Assembly (NCBI RefSeq): GCF_900104725.1
Contig: NZ_LT629758.1
Coordinates: 4,154,001-4,218,000, forward strand
Length of the DNA: 64,000 nt
Origin: Actinoplanes derwentensis
GTDB lineage: Bacteria > Actinomycetota > Actinomycetes > Mycobacteriales > Micromonosporaceae
Direction of reading: 5' to 3'
This document shows, in pieces, positions 15,675 through 24,098 of the stretch. The notes beneath the pieces were generated by a model, which saw only the letters and a program-made list of their open reading frames with translations, searched no databases and was not told where the DNA came from. Every line of letters starts with the position of its first letter. Position 1 is the first letter of the stretch. Position numbers and translations under genes: made by a program.

Positions 15675-16529
15675 ATGACCATCGCCGTCACCGGAGCCAC
15701 CGGACACCTGGGCGCTCTCGTCGTCGAGGCGCTGATCGCCCGCGGCACCGCCCCGAGCGACATCGTCGCCGCGGTCCGGGACACCACGAAGGCCGCCGGC
15801 CTGGCCGCCCGGGGTGTCCAGGTGCGCGAGGCCGACTACGAGCGACCCGAGACCCTGGCCACCGCGTTCGCCGGGGTCGACAAGCTGCTGCTGATCTCCG
15901 GCAACGCGGTCGGCCAGCGGGTGCCCCAGCACACCGCCGTGATCGAGGCCGCCAAGACCGCCGGCGTGGGCTTCCTGGCGTACACCAGCATCCTGCGCGC
16001 CGACACCAGCCCGCTCGGCCTCGCCCCCGAGCACCTCGCCACCGAGAAGCTGATCGAGGCGTCCGGCATCGAGTTCGCCCTGCTCCGCAACGGGTGGTAC
16101 ATCGAGAACTACGCCGGTTCGTTCGGCCCCGCGATCGCCCAGGGCACCCTGTACGGCAGCGCCGCCGACGGCAGGATCGCCGCCGCCACCCGGGCCGACT
16201 TCGCCGAGGCGGCCGCCGCCGTGCTGATCAGCGGCGAGACCGGTGTCTTCGAGCTGGCCGGTGACCAGCCGTTCACCCTGGCCGAGCTGGCCGCCGAGGT
16301 GGCGAAGCAGTCCGGCTCGCCGGTCGCCTACCAGGACCTGCCGGTCGCCGACTACGCGGCCGCGCTCGTCGGCGCCGGCCTGCCGGAGGGCTTCGCGGGC
16401 CTGCTCGCGGACACCGACACCAAGATCCGCGACGGCCACCTGGACGACTCGACCGGCACCCTCGCCCGCCTGATCGGCCGCCCGACCACCCCGCTGGCCG
16501 ACGCGGTAACCGCCGCCCTCAAGAACTGA
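15675..16529 (+). CDS. NAD(P)H:quinone oxidoreductase-like (NmrA/QorB family)
   Basis: 284 residues of atypical short-chain dehydrogenase fold. The N-terminal dinucleotide motif is VTGATGHLG (residues 5-13). Downstream are LLLISGNAVGQRVPQHTAVIEAAK, AYTSILRADTSPLGLAPEH and LLRNGWYIENY, all as in QorB-type NADPH quinone reductases. It should reduce quinones or sense NAD(P)H. GAGGAG lies 8 nt before the ATG. Pairing with HxlR is the usual arrangement for electrophile-inducible quinone reductases. Confidence 0.85.
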   Translation: MTIAVTGATGHLGALVVEALIARGTAPSDIVAAVRDTTKAAGLAARGVQVREADYERPETLATAFAGVDKLLLISGNAVGQRVPQHTAVIEAAKTAGVGFLAYTSILRADTSPLGLAPEHLATEKLIEASGIEFALLRNGWYIENYAGSFGPAIAQGTLYGSAADGRIAAATRADFAEAAAAVLISGETGVFELAGDQPFTLAELAAEVAKQSGSPVAYQDLPVADYAAALVGAGLPEGFAGLLADTDTKIRDGHLDDSTGTLARLIGRPTTPLADAVTAALKN

Positions 16530-16577
16530 AACGCCGCTCTCAAGAACTGACGCCTCACCGAAGAGGGCCCGAGAGCC

Positions 16578-16630
16578 AACCCGCGTGGTGAGTTGGGGTG
16601 CGAATCGCACCCCAACTCACCACGCGGGTT
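16578..16630. terminator. 53-bp perfect palindrome between convergent genes
   Basis: A 26-bp arm (16578-16603), a single central A (16604) and a perfectly complementary 26-bp arm (16605-16630) form an uninterrupted palindrome. Its right end overlaps the first base of the ybaK stop codon. It lies 48 bp past the quinone reductase stop and can act on both transcripts. The length and perfection exceed ordinary terminators. Confidence 0.8.
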
Positions 16631-17091
16631 CAGGGGGTCAGGTCGGTGACGTCGGCGAACGTGCCGCCCAGGCACTCCACGGCGGCGTCGGCGGCGACCC
16701 GCAGCGCCACCCCGTGCTCGCCCGCCCCCAGGCTGACGGTCCGGCCGCGCAAGGTCGCGTCGGCGATCACCGGCCACGCCCGCAGCGAACCGAACGGCGT
16801 GATGGTGCCCCGCTCGTACCCGGTGGCCCCCTTGGCGGTCGCCGCGTCCGGCATCGACAGCCGGTTCACCCCGAGCAGGGTGCGTAGCTTGGGCCAGGAG
16901 ACGGCCCGGTCCCCGGGGACGAGCACGAACAGAAAGTCCCCGTCGGCCCGGCGCACGACGAGCGTCTTGACCAGGTCACGGATCTCCATCCCACGGGCGG
17001 CCGCGGCCTCGGCGGCACTGTTCACCGGCCCGTGCCGGATCACGTCGTACTCGATCCCGGTGGCCTTCACGGCCTCGACGGCGCTCGACAT
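16630..17091 (-). CDS. YbaK/EbsC-family aminoacyl-tRNA deacylase
   Basis: 153 residues from ATG at 17091, with GAGGAG 8 nt upstream (the longer frame to 17211 overlaps the divergent gene and is rejected). The fold is seen in GIEYDVIRHGPVNSAAEAAAARG, VKTLVVRRADGDFLFVLVPGDRAVSWPKL and ATGYERGTITPFG. Members hydrolyse mischarged Cys- or Pro-tRNA in trans. Which tRNA is edited cannot be said. Confidence 0.85.
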   Translation of the reverse strand: MSSAVEAVKATGIEYDVIRHGPVNSAAEAAAARGMEIRDLVKTLVVRRADGDFLFVLVPGDRAVSWPKLRTLLGVNRLSMPDAATAKGATGYERGTITPFGSLRAWPVIADATLRGRTVSLGAGEHGVALRVAADAAVECLGGTFADVTDLTP

Positions 17092-17107
17092 GGGTAGTCT
17101 CCTCGAT

Positions 17108-17470
17108 ATGTCCAAGCCTCGTCTGCATCCAGGCCCGGAACATCCGATCACGATCACCCCGACCGGTAAAAGGGTGACCATCACCGTCGGCGGGACGGTG
17201 ATCGCCGACACTCCGAACGCGCTGACGCTGCAGGAGTCGAACTACCCACCGGTGCAGTACGTGCCGCTCGGTGATGTCGACCCGGCGGTGCTGACCCCGA
17301 GCGACAAGCAGACGTACTGCCCGTACAAGGGCGACGCGAGCTACTGGTCACTTCCGGACGCGGCGGATGCCGTGTGGGGCTATCCGGACCCGTACGACGC
17401 GGTCTCGGAGATCAAAGGTTTTGTCGCCTTCTATCCGGACCAGGTCGAACTGGTGATCGACGAACGCTGA
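17108..17470 (+). CDS. DUF427 family protein
   Basis: 120 residues. DUF427 features are clear: ITPTGKRVTITVGGTVIADT, YPPVQYVPLGDVDPAVL, YCPYKGDASYWSL and VAFYPDQVELVID. Function is unknown; the fold is a small beta-barrel. The ATG at 17108 is only 16 nt from the divergent ybaK start, and TAGTCT (17095-17100) lies exactly 7 nt before it. The -10 therefore overlaps the ybaK Shine-Dalgarno region on the other strand, and the mRNA should be leaderless. Confidence 0.85.
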   Translation: MSKPRLHPGPEHPITITPTGKRVTITVGGTVIADTPNALTLQESNYPPVQYVPLGDVDPAVLTPSDKQTYCPYKGDASYWSLPDAADAVWGYPDPYDAVSEIKGFVAFYPDQVELVIDER

Positions 17471-17494
17471 CGGCCGGTCCGCGGAAACAAGTGG

Positions 17495-17525
17495 TTGACT
17501 CTGACACGGTGTCAGGGCGTTGAGT
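17495..17525 (+). promoter_or_regulatory. MerR-type promoter with 19-bp spacer and palindromic operator
   Basis: TTGACT (17495-17500) is separated by exactly 19 bp from TTGAGT (17520-17525), and the spacer contains CTGACAC-g-GTGTCAG (17501-17515). An over-long spacer with a central palindrome is the known layout of promoters that MerR proteins untwist. It directly precedes the merR gene. Confidence 0.65.
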
Positions 17526-17535
17526 CGGAGCCGAC

Positions 17536-18354
17536 ATGTTCACCATCGGAGACTTCGCCCGCCATGGCCGCGTTTCGGTCCGGATGCTGCGTCACTACGA
17601 CGCGACCGGACTGCTGCGGCCCGCCCACGTCGACCCGGCCACCGGTTACCGGCATTACACCGCCGGTCAGCTGGCCCGGCTCAACCGGATCATCGCCCTG
17701 AAAGACCTCGGTTTCACGCTGCAGAAGGTGCACGACATCGTCGACGGCAGCCTGAGCACCGAGGAGTTGCGGGGCATGCTCCGGCTGCGCCGGGCCGAAC
17801 TGGAGGCGGCGATGACCGCGGCGGCCGCCCGGCTGACGCAGGTGGAGGCGCGGCTCCGAGCCATCGAGAGTGAGGGCCACATGCCCACCAACGACGTCGT
17901 CGTCGTCAAGAACGTCCCGTCGCTCCGGGTCGCCGAGCTGACCGCGGTCGCCGCGAGCTACCAGCCGGAGGACATCAGCCCGGTGATCAGCCCGCTCTAC
18001 GCTCAGCTGTTCGAGCGGCTGGAGGCGGCCGGGGTGCACCCGTCCGGTCCCGGGGTCGCCTATTACGAGGACACGGTGGACGGCGGCATCACCGTCCATG
18101 CCGCGATCCAGGTCGCCGGTGGCCCGGAGACCACCGACTTCTCGGTACGTGATCTCGCCCCGATCGCGCAGGCGGCCACGATCGTGCACCACGGGTCGAT
18201 GGACTCGGTGGTCCCGACCGCGCAGACCCTGGCCCAGTGGATCGACGCGAACGGTTACCGCGCCGACGGCTACGCCCGCGAGATCAACCTGGAGTGCCCG
18301 GAGAACCGCGACGACTGGGTGACCGAACTCCAGGTCCCGATCACCAAGCTCTGA
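17536..18354 (+). CDS. MerR-family regulator with GyrI-like effector domain
   Basis: 272 residues. The N-terminal MerR winged helix is FTIGDFARHGRVSVRMLRHYDATGLLRPAHVDPATGYRHY, followed by a dimerisation coiled coil (about 75-115). From about residue 125 a GyrI-like (SOUL/Rob-C) domain follows, with VVVVKNVPSLRVAELTAV, the GVAYYED strand and a C-terminal INLECPENRDDWVTELQVPI. This BmrR/TipA-like combination binds hydrophobic or cationic drugs and activates an efflux gene. The MATE-family gene begins 3 nt after its stop, making transporter control the likely job. Confidence 0.9.
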   Translation: MFTIGDFARHGRVSVRMLRHYDATGLLRPAHVDPATGYRHYTAGQLARLNRIIALKDLGFTLQKVHDIVDGSLSTEELRGMLRLRRAELEAAMTAAAARLTQVEARLRAIESEGHMPTNDVVVVKNVPSLRVAELTAVAASYQPEDISPVISPLYAQLFERLEAAGVHPSGPGVAYYEDTVDGGITVHAAIQVAGGPETTDFSVRDLAPIAQAATIVHHGSMDSVVPTAQTLAQWIDANGYRADGYAREINLECPENRDDWVTELQVPITKL

Positions 18355-18357
18355 CGC

Positions 18358-19635
18358 GTGCCGTCCCTGGTCGCTCCCGCGGTCCGGTTCTCCGCTTCGA
18401 TTCTCGTGGGGCTGCTGGCCGGTCTGGTCCTGCATCTGTTCACGCTGGCGTTCCTCGGCCGGCTGGGTGGTGACGCGCTCTATGTGCGGGCGATCTTCAC
18501 CCCGGTCGGGTTCCTGATCCTGGCGGTCACCGAGGGTCTGGTGGTCGCGGCGCAGGTGTCGGCGGGGATAGCCACCCGCTCCGGTCGGCACGACGTGCTC
18601 CGGCCACTGCCGACGTTCCTGGTGCTGGGTGGCGGGGTGCTGCTGCTGATCGCCGGGGTGTTCGCGGCGTCCGCGGGCCCGATCATGGACGCGCTGCGGG
18701 TGCGCCCCGCGCAGCGGCCGGAGGTGCTGGCGTTCGTGGTGACGATGTGCCTGGCCACGATCGTGAGCCTGGTGCCGTACGGCGGTGCCGCACTACTGCG
18801 GGGCACCGGGCGGACCGGCAGGTCATCGGCTCTGGCGGTCGGATTCACGGTGCTGTCGATGGCGACGATGGTGGCGCTGGGCGCCGGGACCGGACTCGGG
18901 GTGCTCGCGGTGCCCGCCGCCACGCTGATCGCCGGTGTGGTCGCGGGTGCCGTGACACGAGGGCTGCTGCGCGGGCACACCGCCGGCGGGCCCTGGTTCC
19001 AGCGGGACGCGGCGGTCCTGCTGTGGGCTCTCGGCGCTCCGGTGGCGGTGACGTTTCTGCTGCTGTCGACGGTGAACTTCGGTTTCCTGTGGGTGTTGCG
19101 CAACGCCACTTCGGCCGACGTCGCCGGATTCAACCTGGGGCAGGGGGCGAACACCTTCTTCATGGTGGTGGCGCTGGCGGTCGGCTCGGGTGCGGCCGTC
19201 GCGGCGAACCTGCGGCCCGGTCCGGTCCGGCAGCCGATCGAGGTGTCCGGCCTGAGCGCGGCGGTGCGGATCGCCCTTCCGGCGTACGCCGTGATCAGTG
19301 TCCTGATCTTCCTGGTCCGGGACCCGGTGAGCCGGATCCTCACCTCGGATCCGGAGGTCGCGCGGACGACGGCCGAATATTTGATGTGGATCGGCCCGAC
19401 GTTCGTGGTCTTCGGCGGGACCCTGGCCGTGCTGACCTATCTCGAACAGGTGGGTCATGCCCGGACGGCTCTGCTGCTCAACGCCGTCTACTTCGCGGTG
19501 CTGCTGGTGATCGCCCTGCTGTTGCCGCAGCCGGTCACCAGTCTCACCCTGACGAAACTGCTGGCGGCCGGCAACGCCCTCGGGTTCCTGACATGCTGGC
19601 TGAGCGCCCGGTACCTGCTGTCACGCCCCAGCTGA
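18358..19635 (+). CDS. MATE-family efflux protein
   Basis: 425 residues, about 12 hydrophobic segments, GTG start 3 nt after the merR stop, so translation is probably coupled. The MATE signs are the duplicated six-helix halves with FTPVGFLILAVTEGLVVAAQVSAG early and LWVLRNATSADVAGFNLGQGANTFF in the second half. It should export cationic drugs or metabolites using a Na+ or H+ gradient. The sequence is diverged from NorM-type members, so the assignment rests on topology and these motifs. Its 3' end overlaps the convergent P1 peptidase gene by 15 bp. Confidence 0.78.
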   Translation: MPSLVAPAVRFSASILVGLLAGLVLHLFTLAFLGRLGGDALYVRAIFTPVGFLILAVTEGLVVAAQVSAGIATRSGRHDVLRPLPTFLVLGGGVLLLIAGVFAASAGPIMDALRVRPAQRPEVLAFVVTMCLATIVSLVPYGGAALLRGTGRTGRSSALAVGFTVLSMATMVALGAGTGLGVLAVPAATLIAGVVAGAVTRGLLRGHTAGGPWFQRDAAVLLWALGAPVAVTFLLLSTVNFGFLWVLRNATSADVAGFNLGQGANTFFMVVALAVGSGAAVAANLRPGPVRQPIEVSGLSAAVRIALPAYAVISVLIFLVRDPVSRILTSDPEVARTTAEYLMWIGPTFVVFGGTLAVLTYLEQVGHARTALLLNAVYFAVLLVIALLLPQPVTSLTLTKLLAAGNALGFLTCWLSARYLLSRPS

Positions 19636-20484
19636 CGGTGTGACGGCTGAGCGGATGGCGGTGGCCATCACCTCAGCGGTGACCGCGCGCAGCAGGTCCA
19701 GGTCGGCGCCGGGGACCTCGCCGGTGGCGAGTGCGACCACGGCGTCGCCGTCGTAGCGGGAGTGGGCCGGGTGCAGGGCCCGGGCGAAACCGGTGTGGCC
19801 GCTCTGGGCCAGCAGGTGGCAGTCGAGTTTGCTGAGCTCGGCGTCGGTGAGAACCACGGCGATGGTGGTGTTCTCGACGCCGAGTCGCACGGCCGGGTCG
19901 GTCACCGGGGCGCCGCCGAAGACCGGGCGGCCGTCGGTGCCGATCACGTCGCCCCAGGCGTTGACCACGACGATCACCTCCACCCGGGCGGCGCCGGCCC
20001 GGCCCGCGGCGTGACCCAGACCGCCGGGGGACGTCTCGGGGCGCCATCTTCCGCTGCGGGCTCCGGTGCCTGCTCCGACCGTACCCACGCGAAAGGGTTT
20101 GCCGGTGAGCGCCGCCAGCGCCGCCGCGCGTCCCTCATCCGGGCCCGGCGGCCGCGTCGCGATCGACGCGTCGAAGACGGACATGCCGACGACGATCGGC
20201 ACCGGGCCGAACGGGGTCGGATAGCCCCGGCCCTGTTCGGCCAGCAGCCGCAGCACCCCGTCGCCGGCGGCCAGGCCGAACGCCGAGCCGCCGGAGAGCA
20301 CCACGGCGTCGACCCGGTCGACCAGGCGGCCCGGTTCGAGCAGGGCGAAGTCGCGGGTCGCCGGGGCGCCGCCGCGGACTTCACCGGAGGCCACCGTGCC
20401 GGGTGGCGGGAGGATCACGGTGACGCCGGTGCCGTCGCCGGTCCAGTGACCTCCGAAGGCCGACATCAGCTGCGGGGTGATCAT
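19621..20484 (-). CDS. P1 (DmpA/S58)-family peptidase
   Basis: 287 residues from ATG at 20484. Family motifs are GVTVILPPPGTVASGEVRGGAPATRD, VDAVVLSGGSAFGLAAGDGV and GVENTTIAVVLTDAELSK; in this family the chain autocleaves before a Ser/Thr that becomes the N-terminal nucleophile, here probably Thr in ENTTIAV. Members are aminopeptidases or beta-peptidases. TACGTT (20491-20496) sits exactly 6 nt before the chosen ATG, which favours it over a start at 20508. Confidence 0.85.
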   Translation of the reverse strand: MITPQLMSAFGGHWTGDGTGVTVILPPPGTVASGEVRGGAPATRDFALLEPGRLVDRVDAVVLSGGSAFGLAAGDGVLRLLAEQGRGYPTPFGPVPIVVGMSVFDASIATRPPGPDEGRAAALAALTGKPFRVGTVGAGTGARSGRWRPETSPGGLGHAAGRAGAARVEVIVVVNAWGDVIGTDGRPVFGGAPVTDPAVRLGVENTTIAVVLTDAELSKLDCHLLAQSGHTGFARALHPAHSRYDGDAVVALATGEVPGADLDLLRAVTAEVMATAIRSAVTPSAGA

Positions 20485-20578
20485 GGAGCAAACGTACCCG
20501 TGACCCACGTTCTGACCGGAGTTGTCGGGGTAAGCGTTCTAGTAAGCCCTTCAAAATTCACAGAACGGATTAATATTC

Positions 20579-22645
20579 ATGAAACCGACTGTTCCTGGCC
20601 CGGCGGCGAAGGAACCCGCCGAGACCAGCCCGGTCGCGGAGTCCCTGGCGACTGCCCGGGGACTGCAGAGCGGACCGGATCTGACCACCTCGCAGGGTGT
20701 GCGCCTGCCGGACACCGACCACTCCCTCAAGGCCGGTCCCCGCGGGCCGACGTTGCTGGAGGACTTCCACCTGCGGGAGAAGATCACTCACTTCGACCAC
20801 GAACGGATCCCGGAGCGGGTGGTCCACGCCCGGGGTGCCGGCGCCTACGGGACGTTCACCGCGTACGGGAGCGCCGCCTCCGTGACCAGCGCCGGTTTCC
20901 TCGCCGAGAAGGGCCGGGAGACCGAGGTGTTCGCCCGGTTCTCCACAGTGCTCGGCTCACGCGGGTCGGCCGACACGGTCCGTGACGTGCGCGGCTTCGC
21001 CGTGAAGTTCTACACCGCCGAAGGCAACTTCGACCTGGTCGGCAACAACATGCCGGTCTTCTTCATTCAGGACGCGATCAAGTTCCCGGACCTGATCCAC
21101 GCCGCCAAATGGCATCCGGACCGGGAGATCCCGCAGGCGCAGACCGCGCACGACACGTTCTGGGACTTCGTGTCCCTGCACACCGAGGCCACCCACATGG
21201 TTTTGTGGGCGATGTCCGACCGGGGCATTCCCCGCTCGTACCGGACGATGGAGGGTTTCGGCGTCCACACGTTCCGTCTCGTCAATGTTGACGGGACGAG
21301 TTCACTCGTCAAGTTCCACTGGAAGCCGGTCGCCGGGGTGCACTCACTGGCCTGGGAGGAGGCCCAGCTGACCGCCGGATTCGACCCCGACTTCCACCGC
21401 CGGGACCTCGCCGACTCGATCGACGCGGGACTGTTCTTCGAATACGAACTCGGCATCCAGGTCCTGCCGGACACCGACGACGAGACGTTCGAGGGCATCG
21501 ACCTGCTCGACCCGACGAAACTCGTACCGGAGGAGCTGGCACCGGTCCAGCCGGTCGGGAAGCTGACGCTGAACCGGAACCCGGACAACTTCCACGCCGA
21601 GACCGAGCAGATCGCCTTCCACATCGGCAACCTGGTCCCCGGCATCGAGGTCACCAACGATCCGCTGCTGCAGGGCCGGCTCTTCTCCTACCTGGACACC
21701 CAGCTCAGCCGCCTGGGCGGGCCGAACTTCACCCAGCTGCCGGTCAACCGCGCGCACGCCCCGGTCAACGACAACCTCCGCGACGGCATCCACCAGAGCG
21801 TCGTGCATCAGGGCATCGCCCCCTACCTGCCGAACAGTCTCGCCGGTGCGGACGGCCCGGTCCCGGCCGGAGCGCAGTCGGCCGAGGCCAGGCCGGGCGG
21901 CGAGGCCGGCGGCGGCTACGTCAACCTGCCGGAACCCGTGGACGGCCCCAAGATCCGGGCGAACCCGGTGTCGTTCTCCGACCACTACTCGCAGGCGGCG
22001 CTCTTCTACGCGAGTCTCAGCCCGATCGAACAGGGTCACGTCGCCGAGGCGATCACCTTCGAGCTGAGCAAGCTCTACGAGCAGCCGATCCGCGAACGGG
22101 TGCTGGAGGTCCTGGCGAACGTGGACACCGAGCTGACCGAGCAGGTCGCGGCCGGACTGGGGCTGCCGGCCCCCGTCGGGAAGCCGCCGGCCGAGGTCAC
22201 GCCGTCACCCGCCCTGGCCCAGATCGACGGCCGGACATGGCCGGTCGCGGGTCGGATCGTCGGTGTGATCGGCACCGCTGACACCGACGTCTCGACTCTT
22301 CAGCGGGACCTGAAAACCCACGGCGTGGTGGTACGCCTGATCGCGCCGACCGGGGGTGACGGGGTGGAACGCACCTTCCAGACCGCACGATCCGTCGAGT
22401 TCGACACCGTCCTGGTCACGTCGGCCACCACTGACCCGCGGGTGGCGGTCCTGCTGCAGGAGGCCTACCGGCATGCCAAGCCGATCGGCGTCTCCGGCGA
22501 CGGCGTGCGCACGCTGACCGCGGCCGGCATCGACGCCACCGCCCCGGGCATCCTGCCCGACCCGGGCGCCGACCAGATCGTCACGGCGCTGGCCGCCCAC
22601 CGGGTCTGGGACCGGGTACCGCTGCTGAAGCCGCCCGTCTCCTGA
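20579..22645 (+). CDS. katE: Large-subunit monofunctional catalase (HPII type)
   Basis: 688 residues, the length of clade 2 catalases that carry a C-terminal flavodoxin-like domain. Heme-site residues are visible: distal His83 in [11 protein letters not shown], Asn156 in [14 protein letters not shown], and proximal Tyr371 in [16 protein letters not shown]. The extra C-terminal domain (about 555-688) begins at [17 protein letters not shown]. It should dismute hydrogen peroxide in the cytosol, typically in stationary phase or stress. The upstream 70 bp is AT-rich but has no Shine-Dalgarno, so promoter and start details are uncertain. It converges on a tiny membrane protein gene 15 bp away. Confidence 0.95.
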   Translation: MKPTVPGPAAKEPAETSPVAESLATARGLQSGPDLTTSQGVRLPDTDHSLKAGPRGPTLLEDFHLREKITHFDHERIPERVVHARGAGAYGTFTAYGSAASVTSAGFLAEKGRETEVFARFSTVLGSRGSADTVRDVRGFAVKFYTAEGNFDLVGNNMPVFFIQDAIKFPDLIHAAKWHPDREIPQAQTAHDTFWDFVSLHTEATHMVLWAMSDRGIPRSYRTMEGFGVHTFRLVNVDGTSSLVKFHWKPVAGVHSLAWEEAQLTAGFDPDFHRRDLADSIDAGLFFEYELGIQVLPDTDDETFEGIDLLDPTKLVPEELAPVQPVGKLTLNRNPDNFHAETEQIAFHIGNLVPGIEVTNDPLLQGRLFSYLDTQLSRLGGPNFTQLPVNRAHAPVNDNLRDGIHQSVVHQGIAPYLPNSLAGADGPVPAGAQSAEARPGGEAGGGYVNLPEPVDGPKIRANPVSFSDHYSQAALFYASLSPIEQGHVAEAITFELSKLYEQPIRERVLEVLANVDTELTEQVAAGLGLPAPVGKPPAEVTPSPALAQIDGRTWPVAGRIVGVIGTADTDVSTLQRDLKTHGVVVRLIAPTGGDGVERTFQTARSVEFDTVLVTSATTDPRVAVLLQEAYRHAKPIGVSGDGVRTLTAAGIDATAPGILPDPGADQIVTALAAHRVWDRVPLLKPPVS

Positions 22646-22660
22646 GGTTCGGCCGCCTTC

Positions 22661-22864
22661 TCAGTACCGGATCTGGGCCAGTGCCAGTCCGGCCAGACTG
22701 CAGAAGGCGGTCATCCAGGCCAGTGGCAGCAGGGCGTAGACCACCATGCCGGCGATTCCCGCGGGCGAAAGGCTAAGGGCCAGCAGTCCGGCGCCGATGA
22801 AGACGAGCGCGGCCACGGCCGCCACCTGGACGAAGGTGCGGTTGGCAGGGGCCTGGTCGAACAA
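22661..22864 (-). CDS. Small two-TM membrane protein, unknown function
   Basis: 67 residues with two hydrophobic segments (about 12-32 and 37-62). The start is TTG at 22862-22864, supported by GGAGGT 5 nt upstream. No known domain is recognised. A strong ribosome site and clean G/C third positions argue that it is real. It ends 15 bp from the catalase stop. Confidence 0.7.
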   Translation of the reverse strand: MFDQAPANRTFVQVAAVAALVFIGAGLLALSLSPAGIAGMVVYALLPLAWMTAFCSLAGLALAQIRY

Positions 22865-23077
22865 GACGACCTCCGGGGAAGCGACGCGAGGGGAAGCCGC
22901 AACCTTCCCTCACCACCCGGGTTCCGAACACCGTACGCCCCGCCGGTTCCGGCGGCCGTCCGTCGCCGGACGCCGCCCGTCCGTCCCCCGTCACGCATCC
23001 AGCCGGGGTTCCGGCCGGCCCAGCGGGTGACCGGGCGGCAGGCGGCGGCCGGGGCGAGGTCTCGGTAGGTTGATCTC

Positions 23078-23956
23078 ATGAGCATTGGTTTCGGGGTATT
23101 CGTGCCGCAGGGATGGCGGATGGACTTGGTCGAGATCGCCGACCCGGTCGAGCAGTACGAGGCGATGACGGCTGTCGCGAAGGTCGCCGACGCCGGTCCC
23201 TGGGACAGCATCTGGGTCTACGACCATTTTCATACGGTTCCGGAACCCACCATCAACAGCACCTTCGAGGCGTGGACCGTCACGTCCACGCTGTCGCGCG
23301 ACACCAGCCGGGTGAACATCGGCCAGATGGTCGGCTGCAACGGCTACCGGCACCCGGCGCTGTACGCGAAGATCGCCTCGACCGTCGACGTGGCCAGCCA
23401 CGGCCGGCTCTACGCGGGTCTCGGCGCGGGCTGGTACGAGCACGAGTGGAAGGCCTACGGCTACGAGTGGGCCGAGGTTCCCGAGCGGATGGCCGCCTTC
23501 CGGGAGGCCGTCGAGGTCGTGCACAAGATGTGGACCGAGGAGCGCCCGGTCTTCGAGGGTAGGCACTATCGGATCGATCAGCCGATCAACGAGCCGAAGG
23601 GGGTCCGCAAGCCGCACCCGTCGTTCTGGCTCGGCGGCGGTGGGGAGAAGGTGACGCTGAAGCTGGTGGCGAAGTACGCCGACGGCGCCAACTTCGGCAA
23701 CGGCGACCCGGAGCTGTTCCGGCAGAAGGCGGCGGTGCTGCGCGCGCACTGCGACAAGCTGGGCCGCGACTACGACCGGATCAAGAAGTCGACGAGCATC
23801 CACCTCGATCCGGCCGAATCCACCGCCGACACCATCGCCCGGCTGGAACGCCTGGCCGAGGCGGGCGCGAACTACTTCATCATCTACATCCCCCGGGTGG
23901 CCTACGACCACGAGCCGTTGCAGCGCTTCGCCGAGGAGATCATCCCCAGGTTCTGA
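23078..23956 (+). CDS. LLM-class F420-dependent oxidoreductase
   Basis: 292 residues of luciferase-like TIM-barrel fold. Signs are FGVFVPQGWRMDL, WDSIWVYDHFHTVPEP, NIGQMVGCNGYRHPALYAKIASTVDVASHGRLYAGLGAGWYEHEWKAY split over the F420 pocket, and PSFWLGGGGEKVTLKLVAKYADGANF. It probably uses reduced F420 to reduce an unknown substrate. TAGGTT (23066-23071) lies 6 nt before the ATG without a Shine-Dalgarno, so it may be leaderless. A perfect palindromic terminator follows. Confidence 0.9.
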   Translation: MSIGFGVFVPQGWRMDLVEIADPVEQYEAMTAVAKVADAGPWDSIWVYDHFHTVPEPTINSTFEAWTVTSTLSRDTSRVNIGQMVGCNGYRHPALYAKIASTVDVASHGRLYAGLGAGWYEHEWKAYGYEWAEVPERMAAFREAVEVVHKMWTEERPVFEGRHYRIDQPINEPKGVRKPHPSFWLGGGGEKVTLKLVAKYADGANFGNGDPELFRQKAAVLRAHCDKLGRDYDRIKKSTSIHLDPAESTADTIARLERLAEAGANYFIIYIPRVAYDHEPLQRFAEEIIPRF

Positions 23957-23961
23957 CGGAC

Positions 23962-23996
23962 GATTCGCGGGTACGGGTCACCCGTACCCGCGAATC
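23962..23996 (+). terminator. 35-bp perfect palindromic terminator
   Basis: A 17-bp arm (23962-23978), one central C (23979) and a perfect 17-bp complement (23980-23996) begin 5 nt after the LLM oxidoreductase stop. The design (perfect arms, 1-nt centre) is like the 53-bp palindrome at 16578-16630. Confidence 0.8.
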
Positions 23997-24098
23997 CGCA
24001 GTTGACGTGGGGGTTAACTGTTGCCGTAGACGTCCCGAACTCCCTTGTGGATCGGCGCCCGCGCTGGTCAGCCTGAGAATTTCAGGACGCGGGTGGAC

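Noticed and set aside
16598..17107. N-terminal extension of the DUF427 protein
   Set aside because: It would run antisense through ybaK; homology and the -10 hexamer both point to ATG at 17108.
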